Assembly (NCBI GenBank): GCA_910574715.1
Contig: CAJTCH010000013.1
Coordinates: forward strand, 41,493-105,492
DNA: 64,000 nt
DNA from: Lachnospiraceae bacterium
GTDB lineage: Bacteria; Bacillota; Clostridia; Lachnospirales; Lachnospiraceae
Reading direction: 5' to 3'
Every line of letters begins with the position of its first letter. Positions within the stretch are counted from its first letter, which is position 1. The position numbers and the translations under genes are program-made. The notes beneath the pieces are model-generated. The model saw only the letters and a program-made list of their open reading frames with translations, was not told the DNA's origin and ran no database searches. Shown here piece after piece: positions 1-8,097 of this stretch.

Positions 1-113
1 ATCGCCGGATCTTCCAGATTAGCAGCTTCGATTGTAATGCCAGCTTCTGCTCTACAACATAATACCGCAGGATCATGAGCGTGCGCTTTCGCTGTTTCAG
101 CTGTGATTGACAT
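1..113 (-). CDS. prdA: D-proline reductase proprotein PrdA, N-terminal part (cut by window edge)
   Basis: Only the first 37 codons are in the window. The translation starts MSITAETAKAHAHDPAVLCC and continues toward NLEDPA, which I recognise as the N-terminus of PrdA, the proprotein cleaved into two D-proline reductase subunits. The ATG at 113-111 has a TAAGGAGGGA ribosome binding site at 121-130. PrdA forms the D-proline reductase complex with the selenoprotein PrdB and reduces D-proline to 5-aminovalerate in Stickland fermentation. It lies downstream of prdC in the same direction. PrdB would be expected beyond the left edge. Identification is from memory of the family; the fragment is short. 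Confidence 0.8.
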   Translation of the reverse strand, partial: MSITAETAKAHAHDPAVLCCRAEAGITIEAANLEDPA

Positions 114-208
114 ATTGTTTTCCCTCCTTAATTTGGTTCGAGCGTCCCTTACAGTCCGCATAAATTATGTTACCCGTTCCGGCACATTGTTATGTATGCC
201 TCGCAGGC

Positions 209-227
209 GGCCGCGTTCTGCGCGGCC
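209..227. repeat. GC-rich perfect inverted repeat between prdC and prdA
   Basis: A 7-bp perfect stem (GGCCGCG / CGCGGCC) with the 5-nt loop TTCTG lies in the 221-bp gap between the prdC stop and the prdA start. No T-run follows it on either strand, so it is not a standard terminator. It could be an mRNA processing or stability element separating prdC from prdA expression. Confidence 0.55.
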
Positions 228-334
228 TTGATGTATATATACAGCCGCAGGCAGCACGGAGAGTCCTCTCTTTCTCCATCCAAAGGAATCGGGGGTCCTT
301 CGGATTCTTTGCGTGCAGCAGTAATATCTGGTAT

Positions 335-1678
335 TTATTTGCCGTTCGGAAGCTGATCTACCTGCTTGGAAACAGTCAATCTTCTGTACAGCGAATGTCC
401 GATCGTCCTCATCACATGGTCTGTCTGATGGAACGTCTTAAGCTTCATCTTCGGAGCGGATCCCATAACCGTATTCGAACAGTCAGAGCAGTTGCCGATT
501 ATGATATATTCTGCGCCGTCCTTCTTAAACTGCAGACACTTCTGCGCCTGTCCCGGACAGTTGCCCGGATTCTCGCACTTCAGCGCCGCGCCCGGCTTCG
601 GCTCAACAGCCTGCTTGCATCTTGCAACAGAAACGACCTTGCCGTTCATCTTCTCGCAGATCTCACGCATACGGTCTTCGCTTCCGCCGCACGCGCAGAC
701 AAGAAGCCCAACCGGAGCTCCGTGCAGATCAGGGAATTCGATCGTTACGATGATACCGCCTGTCGTCTTCGTAACCGGTGCGTCTAACGCAGTTGACTTC
801 CCTGTAAACGGTCCGCCCATAATGATCTCTCCATAAGGCTCCTCTATGCCGCCGGCCCTCTCGATCATATCGCCGACGCTGGTCCCTACCGGAATATCCA
901 TATATACATGCGGCTCGTTGCCGCCGTTCAGCTTGCCTATCACCGTCATATTCTTGCTGTAGCAAGGCTTCTTCTCCTCGATCGCCTCCGCAATACGAAG
1001 CAGCGTCTCGCAGTTGATCACCACTGCATCCGCCGCTGAAGGAAGCTGGGTCGGATCAAGCAGTTTATCCAGACACTCTCTTACGACTGCACGTTCCTCT
1101 CCCATCGGGTAAATATCAGGAAGAAGGTGAATGGTAAGGCTGTCGTCATCCTTGATCGCATCTCTTAAGATCTGGACTGCCTTCTCGTTCTTCTTCTTGA
1201 TCGCGATGATACCCTTCGACGCATTGGAGATCTCCATACAATACTTAAGCCCGCGTATGGTAATATCCGCCTTCTCCTCCAACTGTATAACATTGTGACG
1301 CAGTCCCGGTTCGCACTCTGCAGCATTGACAAGGACATATCCGCCCTTCAGATCCGTTCCGATCTTAACGCCCGTAGGGAATCCGGCGCCGCCCATACCT
1401 ACGATACCTGCCTCTTTTACCAAGGCAAGCTTATCATTCTCATCTTCCACTTCGATCGGTACAAACTCTTCCTTCTGCTCTTCGTCGGGTCTGATAACGA
1501 TCCTGTCTTCCAGGACTTCTTCAACTACGCCGTACACACTGGAAAAAATATTCGCTCCAAGACCAGTCGGCGTTGCGATCTTCGTACCTTTTTTCACTTC
1601 GTCCCCTGCCTGTACAATCGCTGCACAGGGCGCACCGACATGCTGACGCAATAAAATCTGTACATTTCCCATTGACAT
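335..1678 (-). CDS. prdC: proline reductase-associated electron transfer protein PrdC (RnfC-like)
   Basis: The 447-residue product resembles RnfC/NqrA-type flavoproteins. It has an N-terminal biotinyl-like region (QHVGAPCAAIVQAGDEVKKG), a glycine-rich nucleotide/FMN-binding segment (GMGGAGFPTGVKI, around residue 92) and a C-terminal part with several cysteines (NPGNCPGQAQKC, GNCSDCSN). In proline-fermenting clostridia PrdC is thought to pass electrons from NADH to proline reductase. The ATG at 1678 follows AAGGAGAAGG; a second ATG two codons on (1672) has better spacing, so the exact start is uncertain. It sits just downstream of tRNA-Sec and upstream of prdA. No in-frame UGA was seen inside this reading frame. 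Confidence 0.85.
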   Translation of the reverse strand: MSMGNVQILLRQHVGAPCAAIVQAGDEVKKGTKIATPTGLGANIFSSVYGVVEEVLEDRIVIRPDEEQKEEFVPIEVEDENDKLALVKEAGIVGMGGAGFPTGVKIGTDLKGGYVLVNAAECEPGLRHNVIQLEEKADITIRGLKYCMEISNASKGIIAIKKKNEKAVQILRDAIKDDDSLTIHLLPDIYPMGEERAVVRECLDKLLDPTQLPSAADAVVINCETLLRIAEAIEEKKPCYSKNMTVIGKLNGGNEPHVYMDIPVGTSVGDMIERAGGIEEPYGEIIMGGPFTGKSTALDAPVTKTTGGIIVTIEFPDLHGAPVGLLVCACGGSEDRMREICEKMNGKVVSVARCKQAVEPKPGAALKCENPGNCPGQAQKCLQFKKDGAEYIIIGNCSDCSNTVMGSAPKMKLKTFHQTDHVMRTIGHSLYRRLTVSKQVDQLPNGK

Positions 1679-1787
1679 CCTTCTCCTTTACATTAATATA
1701 TAAGCAACAAAACTTCTCAGTTCGTCTGCTTACTTCTGCAGTTACTTTCCCGCCTATCTATAAATAAACCCTATAAATGATTTCTTT

Positions 1788-1885
1788 TGGCGAGGGCATG
1801 TGGGAATCGAACCCACCCAGGACGCTCTTAACGCCCCACACTGGTTTTGAAGACCAGGAGGCACACCAGTCACCCATCTACCCCC
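1788..1885 (-). tRNA. selC: tRNA-Sec (anticodon UCA)
   Basis: On the minus strand the anticodon stem CTGGT/ACCAG encloses the loop CTTCAAA, giving anticodon UCA. A long variable arm (GGGGCG/CGTCCT), a 5-bp T-stem (GTGGG/CCCAC around TTCGATT), an extended acceptor with wobble pairs and an encoded CCA (1790-1788) complete a 98-nt molecule, the length expected of bacterial tRNA-Sec. The eighth acceptor position looks like a G-A mismatch, so the 5' end may be off by a base. It decodes UGA as selenocysteine together with the nearby selA, selB and selD products. It lies about 110 bp upstream of prdC in the same direction. Confidence 0.95.
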
Positions 1886-1909
1886 ATAATATTAATCTCA
1901 TGTGCTTTA

Positions 1910-1938
1910 ACAATAGCATAATTCGCGTATGATTTCAA
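1910..1938 (-). promoter_or_regulatory. sigma-70-type promoter for tRNA-Sec
   Basis: On the minus strand TTGAAA (1938-1933) and TATTGT (1915-1910) are separated by 17 bp, ending about 25 bp before the tRNA 5' end. This is a reasonable vegetative promoter. No clear terminator lies between the tRNA and prdC, so read-through into prdC is possible. Confidence 0.6.
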
Positions 1939-1973
1939 CACTTTTTTTGTATTTTTATAATACCAAAAAACCA

Positions 1974-2002
1974 TTGACTTTTCAAGGTTTTTCGTACATA
2001 AT
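1974..2002 (+). promoter_or_regulatory. promoter for prdF
   Basis: TTGACT (1974-1979) and CATAAT (1997-2002) are 17 bp apart and read toward prdF. Transcription from here would give a 5' leader of about 190 nt before the prdF start, long enough for post-transcriptional control, though I recognise no named riboswitch in it. The promoter is back-to-back with that of tRNA-Sec. Confidence 0.6.
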
Positions 2003-2201
2003 GTAGTTAAGAAAATGAACAGCATACTAGAACGTAGTCTAATTGTTAATTTTTTGCTGTTTTCACCGGATTTTCTCCTTAATTATATTTGAAAAAGACA
2101 CGGAGAGAGTAAGGGGCCTTTCAAAGTGCTTTTATAAAAAATTTATAGAATATCTCTATAAATCAAAATCAATCTATTTTTTATTAGGAGGTACAAGAAC
2201 T

Positions 2202-3236
2202 ATGGAATTAAAAGCAAATGTTAATTTCGAACGTTTCGAAGGCGCATTGCAGGTGGTTGACTCCCATACCGTCGGAGAGTTCTGCCGCATCGTGATCGGC
2301 GGTTTCCCTGAGCCGGAAGGAACCACCATGATCGAGAAGAAGAAATGGATGGAAGAGAACTATGATCATGTTCGTACCGCTCTCATGTTCGAGCCTCGCG
2401 GACATCATGATATGTTCGGCGCATTCCTGTGCGAACCAGTGAACAAGGAAGCTGACTTCGGCGTTATGTTCATGGACACAGGCGGATACCTGAACATGTG
2501 CGGACACTGTACGATCGGCGCTGTTACCGTTGCTGTTGAAGCCGGACTTGTAGAGTCCAAGGAAGGCGAGAATGAAGTTATTCTGGACGCTCCTGCAGGA
2601 CTGATCCGCACCAAGGCTGTCGTTAAGAACGGCAAGGTAGAGAACGTTACTCTGACCAACGTTCCATCCTTCGTTTACAAGGAGAATCAGAAGGTTACCA
2701 TCGACGGCAAAGAGATCGAATTCACCATCTCCTTCGGCGGAAGCTTCTTCGCTCTGGTAGACACTACCAAGCTGGATATCGGCGAGATCAATCCTAAGAC
2801 CGTTCCGGAATACACGAAGCTTGGTATGAAGATGTTAGATGTCATCAACAAGGAGATCCCGATTCAGCATCCGCTCCTTGACATCACAAGCGTCGACTTA
2901 GTGGAATTCTACGGACCGACCCCGAATCCAGAGAAGGCAACCATGAGAAACGTCGTAATCTTCGGCGATGCTATGGCAGACCGCTCACCGTGCGGAACCG
3001 GAACAAGCGCGAAGCTTGCTACGCTTCATCACTGGGGCGAGATCAAGGTTGGAGAAGAATTCATCTACGAGAGCTTTATCGGCTCCTTATTCAAGGGCGT
3101 GATCAAAGAGACCACGAAGGTCGGCGATTTTGACGCGGTTGTTCCGATGATCACCGGAAGCTGCTACCTGACAGGCGTAGCTACGTATCTTATCGATCCG
3201 GAAGATCCGTTGAAGTACGGTTTCCAGGTTGGCTAA
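2202..3236 (+). CDS. prdF: proline racemase
   Basis: The 344-residue product belongs to the proline racemase/hydroxyproline epimerase family. The two catalytic cysteines are present: Cys100 in NMCGHC and Cys265 in DRSPCGTGT, the pattern of true proline racemases. It interconverts L- and D-proline, supplying D-proline to proline reductase (prd genes on the other strand). The reading frame is open upstream to 2043, but the ATG at 2202 follows a good TTAGGAGG at the right spacing, and the residues before it look like leader sequence. It is divergent from tRNA-Sec/prdC. Length fits the family (about 335). Confidence 0.93.
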   Translation: MELKANVNFERFEGALQVVDSHTVGEFCRIVIGGFPEPEGTTMIEKKKWMEENYDHVRTALMFEPRGHHDMFGAFLCEPVNKEADFGVMFMDTGGYLNMCGHCTIGAVTVAVEAGLVESKEGENEVILDAPAGLIRTKAVVKNGKVENVTLTNVPSFVYKENQKVTIDGKEIEFTISFGGSFFALVDTTKLDIGEINPKTVPEYTKLGMKMLDVINKEIPIQHPLLDITSVDLVEFYGPTPNPEKATMRNVVIFGDAMADRSPCGTGTSAKLATLHHWGEIKVGEEFIYESFIGSLFKGVIKETTKVGDFDAVVPMITGSCYLTGVATYLIDPEDPLKYGFQVG

Positions 3237-3278
3237 TCATCAGATAAAAGAAGAATAAAAGAAGCGTTATATTAATCT

Positions 3279-3307
3279 TTGCATTTTATGCAGAGATATG
3301 GTATACT
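3279..3307 (+). promoter_or_regulatory. promoter with overlapping inverted repeat for the TetR gene
   Basis: TTGCAT (3279-3284) and TATACT (3302-3307) are 17 bp apart. The inverted repeat TGCAT-TTT-ATGCA (3280-3292) overlaps the -35 box, a suitable place for a repressor to bind. Autoregulation by the TetR product is an inference. Confidence 0.6.
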
Positions 3308-3322
3308 AATCAATGAAGCAAA

Positions 3323-3353
3323 GAAGCGGGTTACTGTTAGAATAATCCGCTTC
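3323..3353 (+). promoter_or_regulatory. 11-bp stem hairpin in the tetR leader
   Basis: GAAGCGGGTTA pairs with TAATCCGCTTC (one G-T wobble) around a 9-nt loop. It lies after the promoter at 3279-3307 and before the start codon at 3392, followed by TCTTCATATT. It could be a weak attenuator, or a terminator for prdF read-through. Confidence 0.5.
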
Positions 3354-3391
3354 TCTTCATATTCATTTACAATCGGAAAGGAGTGATGTCA

Positions 3392-3979
3392 ATGCCACGT
3401 AAGAGGCGGTCAACGAAGAGCCGTATTGTAAAAGCTGCGTGGAATTTATTTTACAAGAACGGATATGATAACACAACTGTGGAGGACATTATTACAGCGT
3501 CCAAGACCTCCAAAGGTACTTTTTACCACTATTTCAAGGGAAAGGAAGCGCTTTTGAACTCCCTCTCCTACCTATTCGATCAGAAGTATGAGGAACTGGC
3601 TGCTGTGATCGATCCCGATATGCCGGCTTATGACAAGCTGCTTTTTCTGAATCACGAACTGTTCCATATGATCGAGACAAGCGTCGATATCAACCTTCTT
3701 GCTTACCTCTATTCTTCACAGCTCACTACGAAGGATAAGAAGTCGCTTGCTGACAAGAAACGCTTCTATTACAAATGGGTTTCAGAGATTATCGGCGAAG
3801 CCCTGGAATCCGGGAAATTCAGCAATACCAGCACAACTGAAGACCTGATGAACATCTATGCTATGTACGAGCGGGCATTGCTCTATGACTGGGCACTATT
3901 CAAAGGGAAATTTTCACTCACCGAACAGAGCGACAGATTACTGCCGCATGTGTTAGATATGTTTGTGAAAGGAGTATAG
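3392..3979 (+). CDS. TetR/AcrR family transcriptional regulator
   Basis: The 195-residue product has an N-terminal TetR helix-turn-helix (KAAWNLFYKNGYDNTTVEDI and SKTSKGTFYHYFKGKEALL) and a variable helical ligand-binding domain. The ATG at 3392 is preferred because GGAAAGGAG ends eight bases before it; the upstream GTG and ATG lie inside or too close to the ribosome binding site. It follows prdF with its own promoter. The usual C. difficile proline-reductase regulator PrdR (sigma-54 type) is not in this window, so a role in prd control is only a guess. Confidence 0.88.
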   Translation: MPRKRRSTKSRIVKAAWNLFYKNGYDNTTVEDIITASKTSKGTFYHYFKGKEALLNSLSYLFDQKYEELAAVIDPDMPAYDKLLFLNHELFHMIETSVDINLLAYLYSSQLTTKDKKSLADKKRFYYKWVSEIIGEALESGKFSNTSTTEDLMNIYAMYERALLYDWALFKGKFSLTEQSDRLLPHVLDMFVKGV

Positions 3980-4000
3980 TTAGTTATGGATGTTACACCC

Positions 4001-4041
4001 TAAAAGACAGGTATGTTGACCGCAGAATGTACCTGTCTTTT
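4001..4041 (+). terminator. terminator of the TetR gene
   Basis: AAAAGACAGGTA pairs with TACCTGTCTTTT and is followed by further T residues on the plus strand. The flanking A-run would let it also act on the minus strand. Confidence 0.8.
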
Positions 4042-4126
4042 TTCTATTCTTTTTTACGGCAATCGCGCACGGAAGATTTTCTCTTCTCCCTGCCTGCTGT
4101 GCCGAAGCGTACCGCTCCGTGCACGC

Positions 4127-4149
4127 AAAAAGGGATGCCGAAGCATCCC
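4127..4149 (-). terminator. terminator of the selenium operon
   Basis: On the minus strand GGGATGC-TTCG-GCATCCC is followed by TTTTT. The UUCG tetraloop makes a very stable hairpin. It lies about 30 bp after the DUF3343 stop codon and marks the 3' end of the minus-strand selenium gene block. Confidence 0.85.
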
Positions 4150-4179
4150 CCTTTCTGGCCGCTGCTCCCCTGCACACGG

Positions 4180-4416
4180 CTAAACCATACATTCGTGCAT
4201 CGCTTCCTCTTCAATGCCCGCCCTGCGCATCATGGAGACGATCTGTTCTCTGTCGTCCAGCGCGGCGCACCAGGACAGCCCGCAGCCTGCGGAGATCGCT
4301 CTCGGCACCGGGATGATACGCCCCGGAACCTGATATTCCTTGCAGGCCTTCTCCATCGCCATCGCATCTGCAGTAGTATGGAAGGTTACAACCAGTTTTA
4401 ATTCTTTTTTTCTCAT
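4180..4416 (-). CDS. DUF3343 family putative Se/S carrier protein
   Basis: This 78-residue protein matches the DUF3343 pattern: a conserved HTTADAMAMEKACKE start, GRIIPVPRAISAGCGLSW in the middle (cysteine near residue 45) and a C-terminal helix. DUF3343 proteins are commonly found beside selenium genes and have been proposed as sulfur or selenium carriers; no reaction is established. It starts two bases after the TusA-like stop and is the last gene of the block, before a strong terminator. Confidence 0.8.
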   Translation of the reverse strand: MRKKELKLVVTFHTTADAMAMEKACKEYQVPGRIIPVPRAISAGCGLSWCAALDDREQIVSMMRRAGIEEEAMHECMV

Positions 4417-4418
4417 GT

Positions 4419-4622
4419 TTACTCAATCACCACTTCGAAATATCCGTCCTTCTCGCTGGCCGTTGACTTCCTGCCGTGATCTTTGGCATATTTCTCAACA
4501 TTCATCTTCTGATGCGGCTCCGTAACCAGTATCTTCACCGGTCCCGAAGCGCCTTTTAACGCTTCCGCAGTAAGCATTAACGGTTCCGGACAAGAAAGAC
4601 CTCTTGCATCTACTTCCTTCAT
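4419..4622 (-). CDS. TusA-like sulfurtransferase/selenium carrier (SirA family)
   Basis: The 67-residue protein contains the TusA/SirA signature DARGLSCPEP with its cysteine at residue 11, and the typical two-layer fold pattern with PVKILVTEP. Such proteins carry a persulfide, or perhaps a perselenide, on that cysteine. It lies between the YedE-like transporter and DUF3343 gene, suggesting transport, carriage and delivery of selenium in one transcript. The related two-domain YedF is encoded at 12669-13274. Confidence 0.87.
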   Translation of the reverse strand: MKEVDARGLSCPEPLMLTAEALKGASGPVKILVTEPHQKMNVEKYAKDHGRKSTASEKDGYFEVVIE

Positions 4623-4695
4623 ATTATTACCTTCTTTCCTAGAATACTATGTATCGTTTATGATTTCAATCCTTTTTTACAGTTTACCGTCAAAC

Positions 4696-5793
4696 CTATT
4701 TCGCTTCGTCTCTCTTATTGGTAAACGCGATAACAAAGCATACGATTATGCAGACGATACAAGCCACTTTTCCATGCGGCGGCACCGCGCCCGCAACGAT
4801 CTCCTGCGTCTCTGCATTCATTGCCGTTCCGCTTGCGGCAAGTCCCAGATTGTGGCACAGAGCCGCACCCACGAACATCCCCATCACCGTCACAGCAGAA
4901 TCAGAAGATCCCTGTCCCGCAAGGATCAATTGACGCAGCGGGCATCCTCCTGCAAGAGTCGCCGCAAATCCTACGGTATACATACCAAGGATATTCCACA
5001 GATGATCGGAATGCGCGATGATTCCAGGCGTATCAAATCCAACCACGAAACGTCCCGTTGCCAGATTGAATACTAGCATCACTACAAACAAGCCTGCGAT
5101 CACGCTGAACAGATCAAAATTCTTCATCAGGATCACATCGCGGATACTTCCCGCGAAACACATCCTGGACTTCTGGGCAACCGCTCCGAACACAAGCCCG
5201 CCTATAAGCGATGCAATAAGCGGTGCATGCATACTTCCCGGTCCTGCTTCGCTCGCCTTAAGAACAGATGAAACCAATGCAAGGATCAGTATACCGACCA
5301 TCATTGCCGGAAGCATCATACCTCCCGATTTATTGACCGCATGCGCCCGTCCAAGGCTGAAGCCCTTCTTAAGTGCAAATACGCCTGTCGCCACGCCAAG
5401 GATAAAACCTATCAAAGCAACCCATGCATTCAAGTCTCCCGCAGACATACGGATAATCATACGAAGCGGACAGCCTAAGAATACAAGGGATCCAATCACA
5501 ATGATCATTCCCAGAACAAAACGGATCATCGGAGACGAACCTCCCGTAGAACGGTATTCCTTCGTCCCTACAGAGATAATAAACGCCCCAAGCACCAGAC
5601 CGATGATCTCCGGTCTCGCATACTGAACCACCTCTGCCTGATGCATCCCAAGCGCTCCCGCAGTATCACGGATAAAGCACGCGATACAGAACGCCATATT
5701 CGCCGGATTGCCAAGGAATGCAAGACATGCCGCTACAAGTCCGCAGATGACACCGGCAAGTGCCAGTTTTTTCTTTGAATCTGATAAATTCAT
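4696..5793 (-). CDS. yedE: YedE-type selenium/sulfur transport membrane protein
   Basis: The 365-residue, roughly ten-helix membrane protein belongs to the YeeE/YedE family. Two internal repeats each carry a conserved cysteine in a CPLR motif (GCPLRMIIRMSAGD and GCPLRQLILAGQG), the signature of these thiosulfate/selenium-type channels. Context, between a cysteine desulfurase and a TusA-like gene in a selenium operon, points to the YedE form linked to selenium metabolism. The reading frame is open further upstream, but the ATG at 5793 is preceded by TTGGAGGAAG and opens with MNLSDSKKK, a normal cytoplasmic N-terminus. Confidence 0.87.
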   Translation of the reverse strand: MNLSDSKKKLALAGVICGLVAACLAFLGNPANMAFCIACFIRDTAGALGMHQAEVVQYARPEIIGLVLGAFIISVGTKEYRSTGGSSPMIRFVLGMIIVIGSLVFLGCPLRMIIRMSAGDLNAWVALIGFILGVATGVFALKKGFSLGRAHAVNKSGGMMLPAMMVGILILALVSSVLKASEAGPGSMHAPLIASLIGGLVFGAVAQKSRMCFAGSIRDVILMKNFDLFSVIAGLFVVMLVFNLATGRFVVGFDTPGIIAHSDHLWNILGMYTVGFAATLAGGCPLRQLILAGQGSSDSAVTVMGMFVGAALCHNLGLAASGTAMNAETQEIVAGAVPPHGKVACIVCIIVCFVIAFTNKRDEAK

Positions 5794-5881
5794 GTTACTT
5801 CCTCCAATCTTTCCTGTGAGTACTCTCCTCCCGGCAGCCAGAGCGGCCGCCATCCCCTTATCTTAAGGCCCGGATATCCGA

Positions 5882-7024
5882 TCACTCTTCATCCGCGGCA
5901 AGTTCCCGGACAGCCTTGACGGCAGCGTCCACTTCTTCATCCGTATTATAATGTGAGAAGCTGAACCTTACAGCCCCCTGCTCCACCGTCCCAAGAGCCT
6001 TATGCATAAGCGGTGCACAATGTCCTCCTGATCTTGTAGAAATACCATATCCTGTAAGAAGCTCGTCACTAACTTCTGAAGAATCATAATCACCGATATT
6101 CAGAGTCACGATCGCACAACGGTCCATCGTATCAAAATCCCCGTATACCGTCACATTCTCAATGTCTTTTACCCCTTCATAGAACCGCCGCATTAATTCC
6201 TGCTCTCTTTTACGGATCGCACCGATCCCATGCTCCTCAATATATCCAAGAGCCGCATGCAGTCCGGCAATTCCGTGCCCGTTCAACGTACCGGCCTCCA
6301 ACGCCGTGGGCATCTGTACCGGCTGAGACTTGCTGTATGTCTGAACTCCTGTACCGCCGGCCTTCAGCGGACGGATGTTCACGCCTTCCCGCACATACAT
6401 ACCTCCGGTCCCCTGCGGTCCCAGAAGGCCCTTGTGCCCGGTAAAGCACAGCACATCTATCTTCATCTCTTCTACATTAATCGGAAATACTCCTGCCGTC
6501 TGAGATGCATCCACCACAAACAGGATCCCGCGTTCCCGGGCGAATTCACCGATGGGCTTAAGCTCCACATAGTTCCCCGTCAGGTTCGATCCGTTCGTAC
6601 AGACGATCATCTTCGTCTCCGGCCTGACCGCCCTCTTCATATCTTCTATATCGAAGTTCCCGCTCCTGTCGCTCTCTATGATCGTAAGGCTTGTCCCCTT
6701 CGCTTCCAGGTCATAGAGCGGCCTTAACACAGAATTATGCTCCAGCATCGTCGTGATCACGTGGTCTCCCGGATTCAGCAATCCTCTGATCGCTATATTA
6801 AGACTCTCCGTGGAATTGCAGGTGAATACGACCTGTCTGGGATCTGTCCCGCCGAACATCCGGCAGAGCCTTTCTCTTGTGTCGTAGATCAGCCTGGATG
6901 CGCTTAAGGACGCATCGTTCACTCCCCTTCCCGCATTCCCCATGGAGCCCATGGCGAGCATCACCGCATCGATCACTTCCTGCGGTTTACGCATGGTTGT
7001 CGCCGCATTATCCAAATATATCAT
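5882..7024 (-). CDS. class V aminotransferase, cysteine desulfurase/selenocysteine lyase-like
   Basis: The 380-residue PLP enzyme shows IYLDNAATT at the N-terminus, His95 (LEHNS), Asp172 (VDASQTAG), the PLP lysine K198 in FTGHKGLLGPQGTGG, and catalytic Cys336 in RSGGHCAPL. It belongs to the small desulfurase branch often found beside selD. It would remove sulfur from cysteine, or selenium from selenocysteine, and hand it to a TusA-like carrier or SelD. The ATG at 7024 follows AGGAAGGAAAT; an upstream in-frame start at 7087 lacks a good site. It lies between the LysR regulator and yedE in the same orientation. Confidence 0.87.
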   Translation of the reverse strand: MIYLDNAATTMRKPQEVIDAVMLAMGSMGNAGRGVNDASLSASRLIYDTRERLCRMFGGTDPRQVVFTCNSTESLNIAIRGLLNPGDHVITTMLEHNSVLRPLYDLEAKGTSLTIIESDRSGNFDIEDMKRAVRPETKMIVCTNGSNLTGNYVELKPIGEFARERGILFVVDASQTAGVFPINVEEMKIDVLCFTGHKGLLGPQGTGGMYVREGVNIRPLKAGGTGVQTYSKSQPVQMPTALEAGTLNGHGIAGLHAALGYIEEHGIGAIRKREQELMRRFYEGVKDIENVTVYGDFDTMDRCAIVTLNIGDYDSSEVSDELLTGYGISTRSGGHCAPLMHKALGTVEQGAVRFSFSHYNTDEEVDAAVKAVRELAADEE

Positions 7025-7182
7025 ATTTCCTTCCTCTCCGCCCCCAAAGGCCATCATATCCTGCGTAAAAATACGGTTCCGAAACAAGTTATTTCGGGAC
7101 CGTTCCTGTAATAAGTATATTCCAATTTCACCGCCAAGTCTAATCGAATTAGCTGATAAGACAGCGCTTTTATAGATTCTAT

Positions 7183-8097
7183 CTATATCTTTTCAACCTG
7201 ATATACCTCCTTCACCACTTTGATAAAACGCTCTGCCGACCCGGAGAGCTGATAATTCTTATTATATACCAGATTAATGTCTCGTCCTTCATCTGCACGC
7301 GGAATCGGGAATGCGAGCAGATAACCGTCTCTCGTCTCGTCCTTTGTGGCAAGCCGGGACAGCACCGAGACGCCCATTCCCTGGCGCACCGACTTCTTGA
7401 TCGTCTCCTGATTCTCAATACTGGCAATGATATCCAGATCTAAGGGATTGATACCCGCCTTCTTAAGCTGCTTCCTAGCCTCCTTGCGCGTACCGGAACC
7501 TTCCTCCCGCATGATCACATGCTCTTTGAGGAGCCACTGTATATCTTCCGGCGACTCCTCCTGGAATCTGCGGTATTTCTCCGTATTCGGCGTAACGATC
7601 ACCAGCTCATCCTTATAGAACGGCATATATTTACAGTGCTTCTTCTCAAGTACCGTTCCGGTAAAGCCTACGTCCGCCATATGGTCTATGATCTGAGTTA
7701 CGACCTTCGCACTGTCCGTCTCTATGATCTTGATCTGTTCGTTCGGATACTTCTCATTGAACCGGATCAGCACCTTCGGCAGAAGATACTGCGCCGGTAT
7801 CGTAGACGCCGCAATCGTGATACAGTGCTTTTCTCCGTCCTCCCTCGAACCGAACCTCTCTTCTATCTTCTTCTCCAGATCCACGATCTGTCTGGCATAT
7901 TTGTACATATCCTTTCCGTCATCAGACAGGCCTACTTCCTTCGTATTCCTGACGAACAGCCTGACTCCCAGTTCCTTCTCCAGAGAAGCAATATGGGCGC
8001 TGATGGTCGGCTGCGTCAGATACAATTCTTTGGCTGCTTTCGAGAAGCTGCCGCCTTCTGCCACCTGGACAAAAGCCTCTAATTGTTTCAAATTCAT
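7183..8097 (-). CDS. LysR-type regulator linked to selenium metabolism
   Basis: The 304-residue product has a LysR N-terminal helix-turn-helix ([20 protein letters not shown], then TQPTISAHIASLEKELG) followed by a substrate-binding domain. Its ATG overlaps the selB stop by one base (TGATG), so it is translationally coupled to selB. A LysR subfamily is known to occur inside sel operons; the effector is unknown. It may sense selenite, selenide or sulfur status and control this operon, but nothing in the sequence shows the target site. Confidence 0.9.
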   Translation of the reverse strand: MNLKQLEAFVQVAEGGSFSKAAKELYLTQPTISAHIASLEKELGVRLFVRNTKEVGLSDDGKDMYKYARQIVDLEKKIEERFGSREDGEKHCITIAASTIPAQYLLPKVLIRFNEKYPNEQIKIIETDSAKVVTQIIDHMADVGFTGTVLEKKHCKYMPFYKDELVIVTPNTEKYRRFQEESPEDIQWLLKEHVIMREEGSGTRKEARKQLKKAGINPLDLDIIASIENQETIKKSVRQGMGVSVLSRLATKDETRDGYLLAFPIPRADEGRDINLVYNKNYQLSGSAERFIKVVKEVYQVEKI

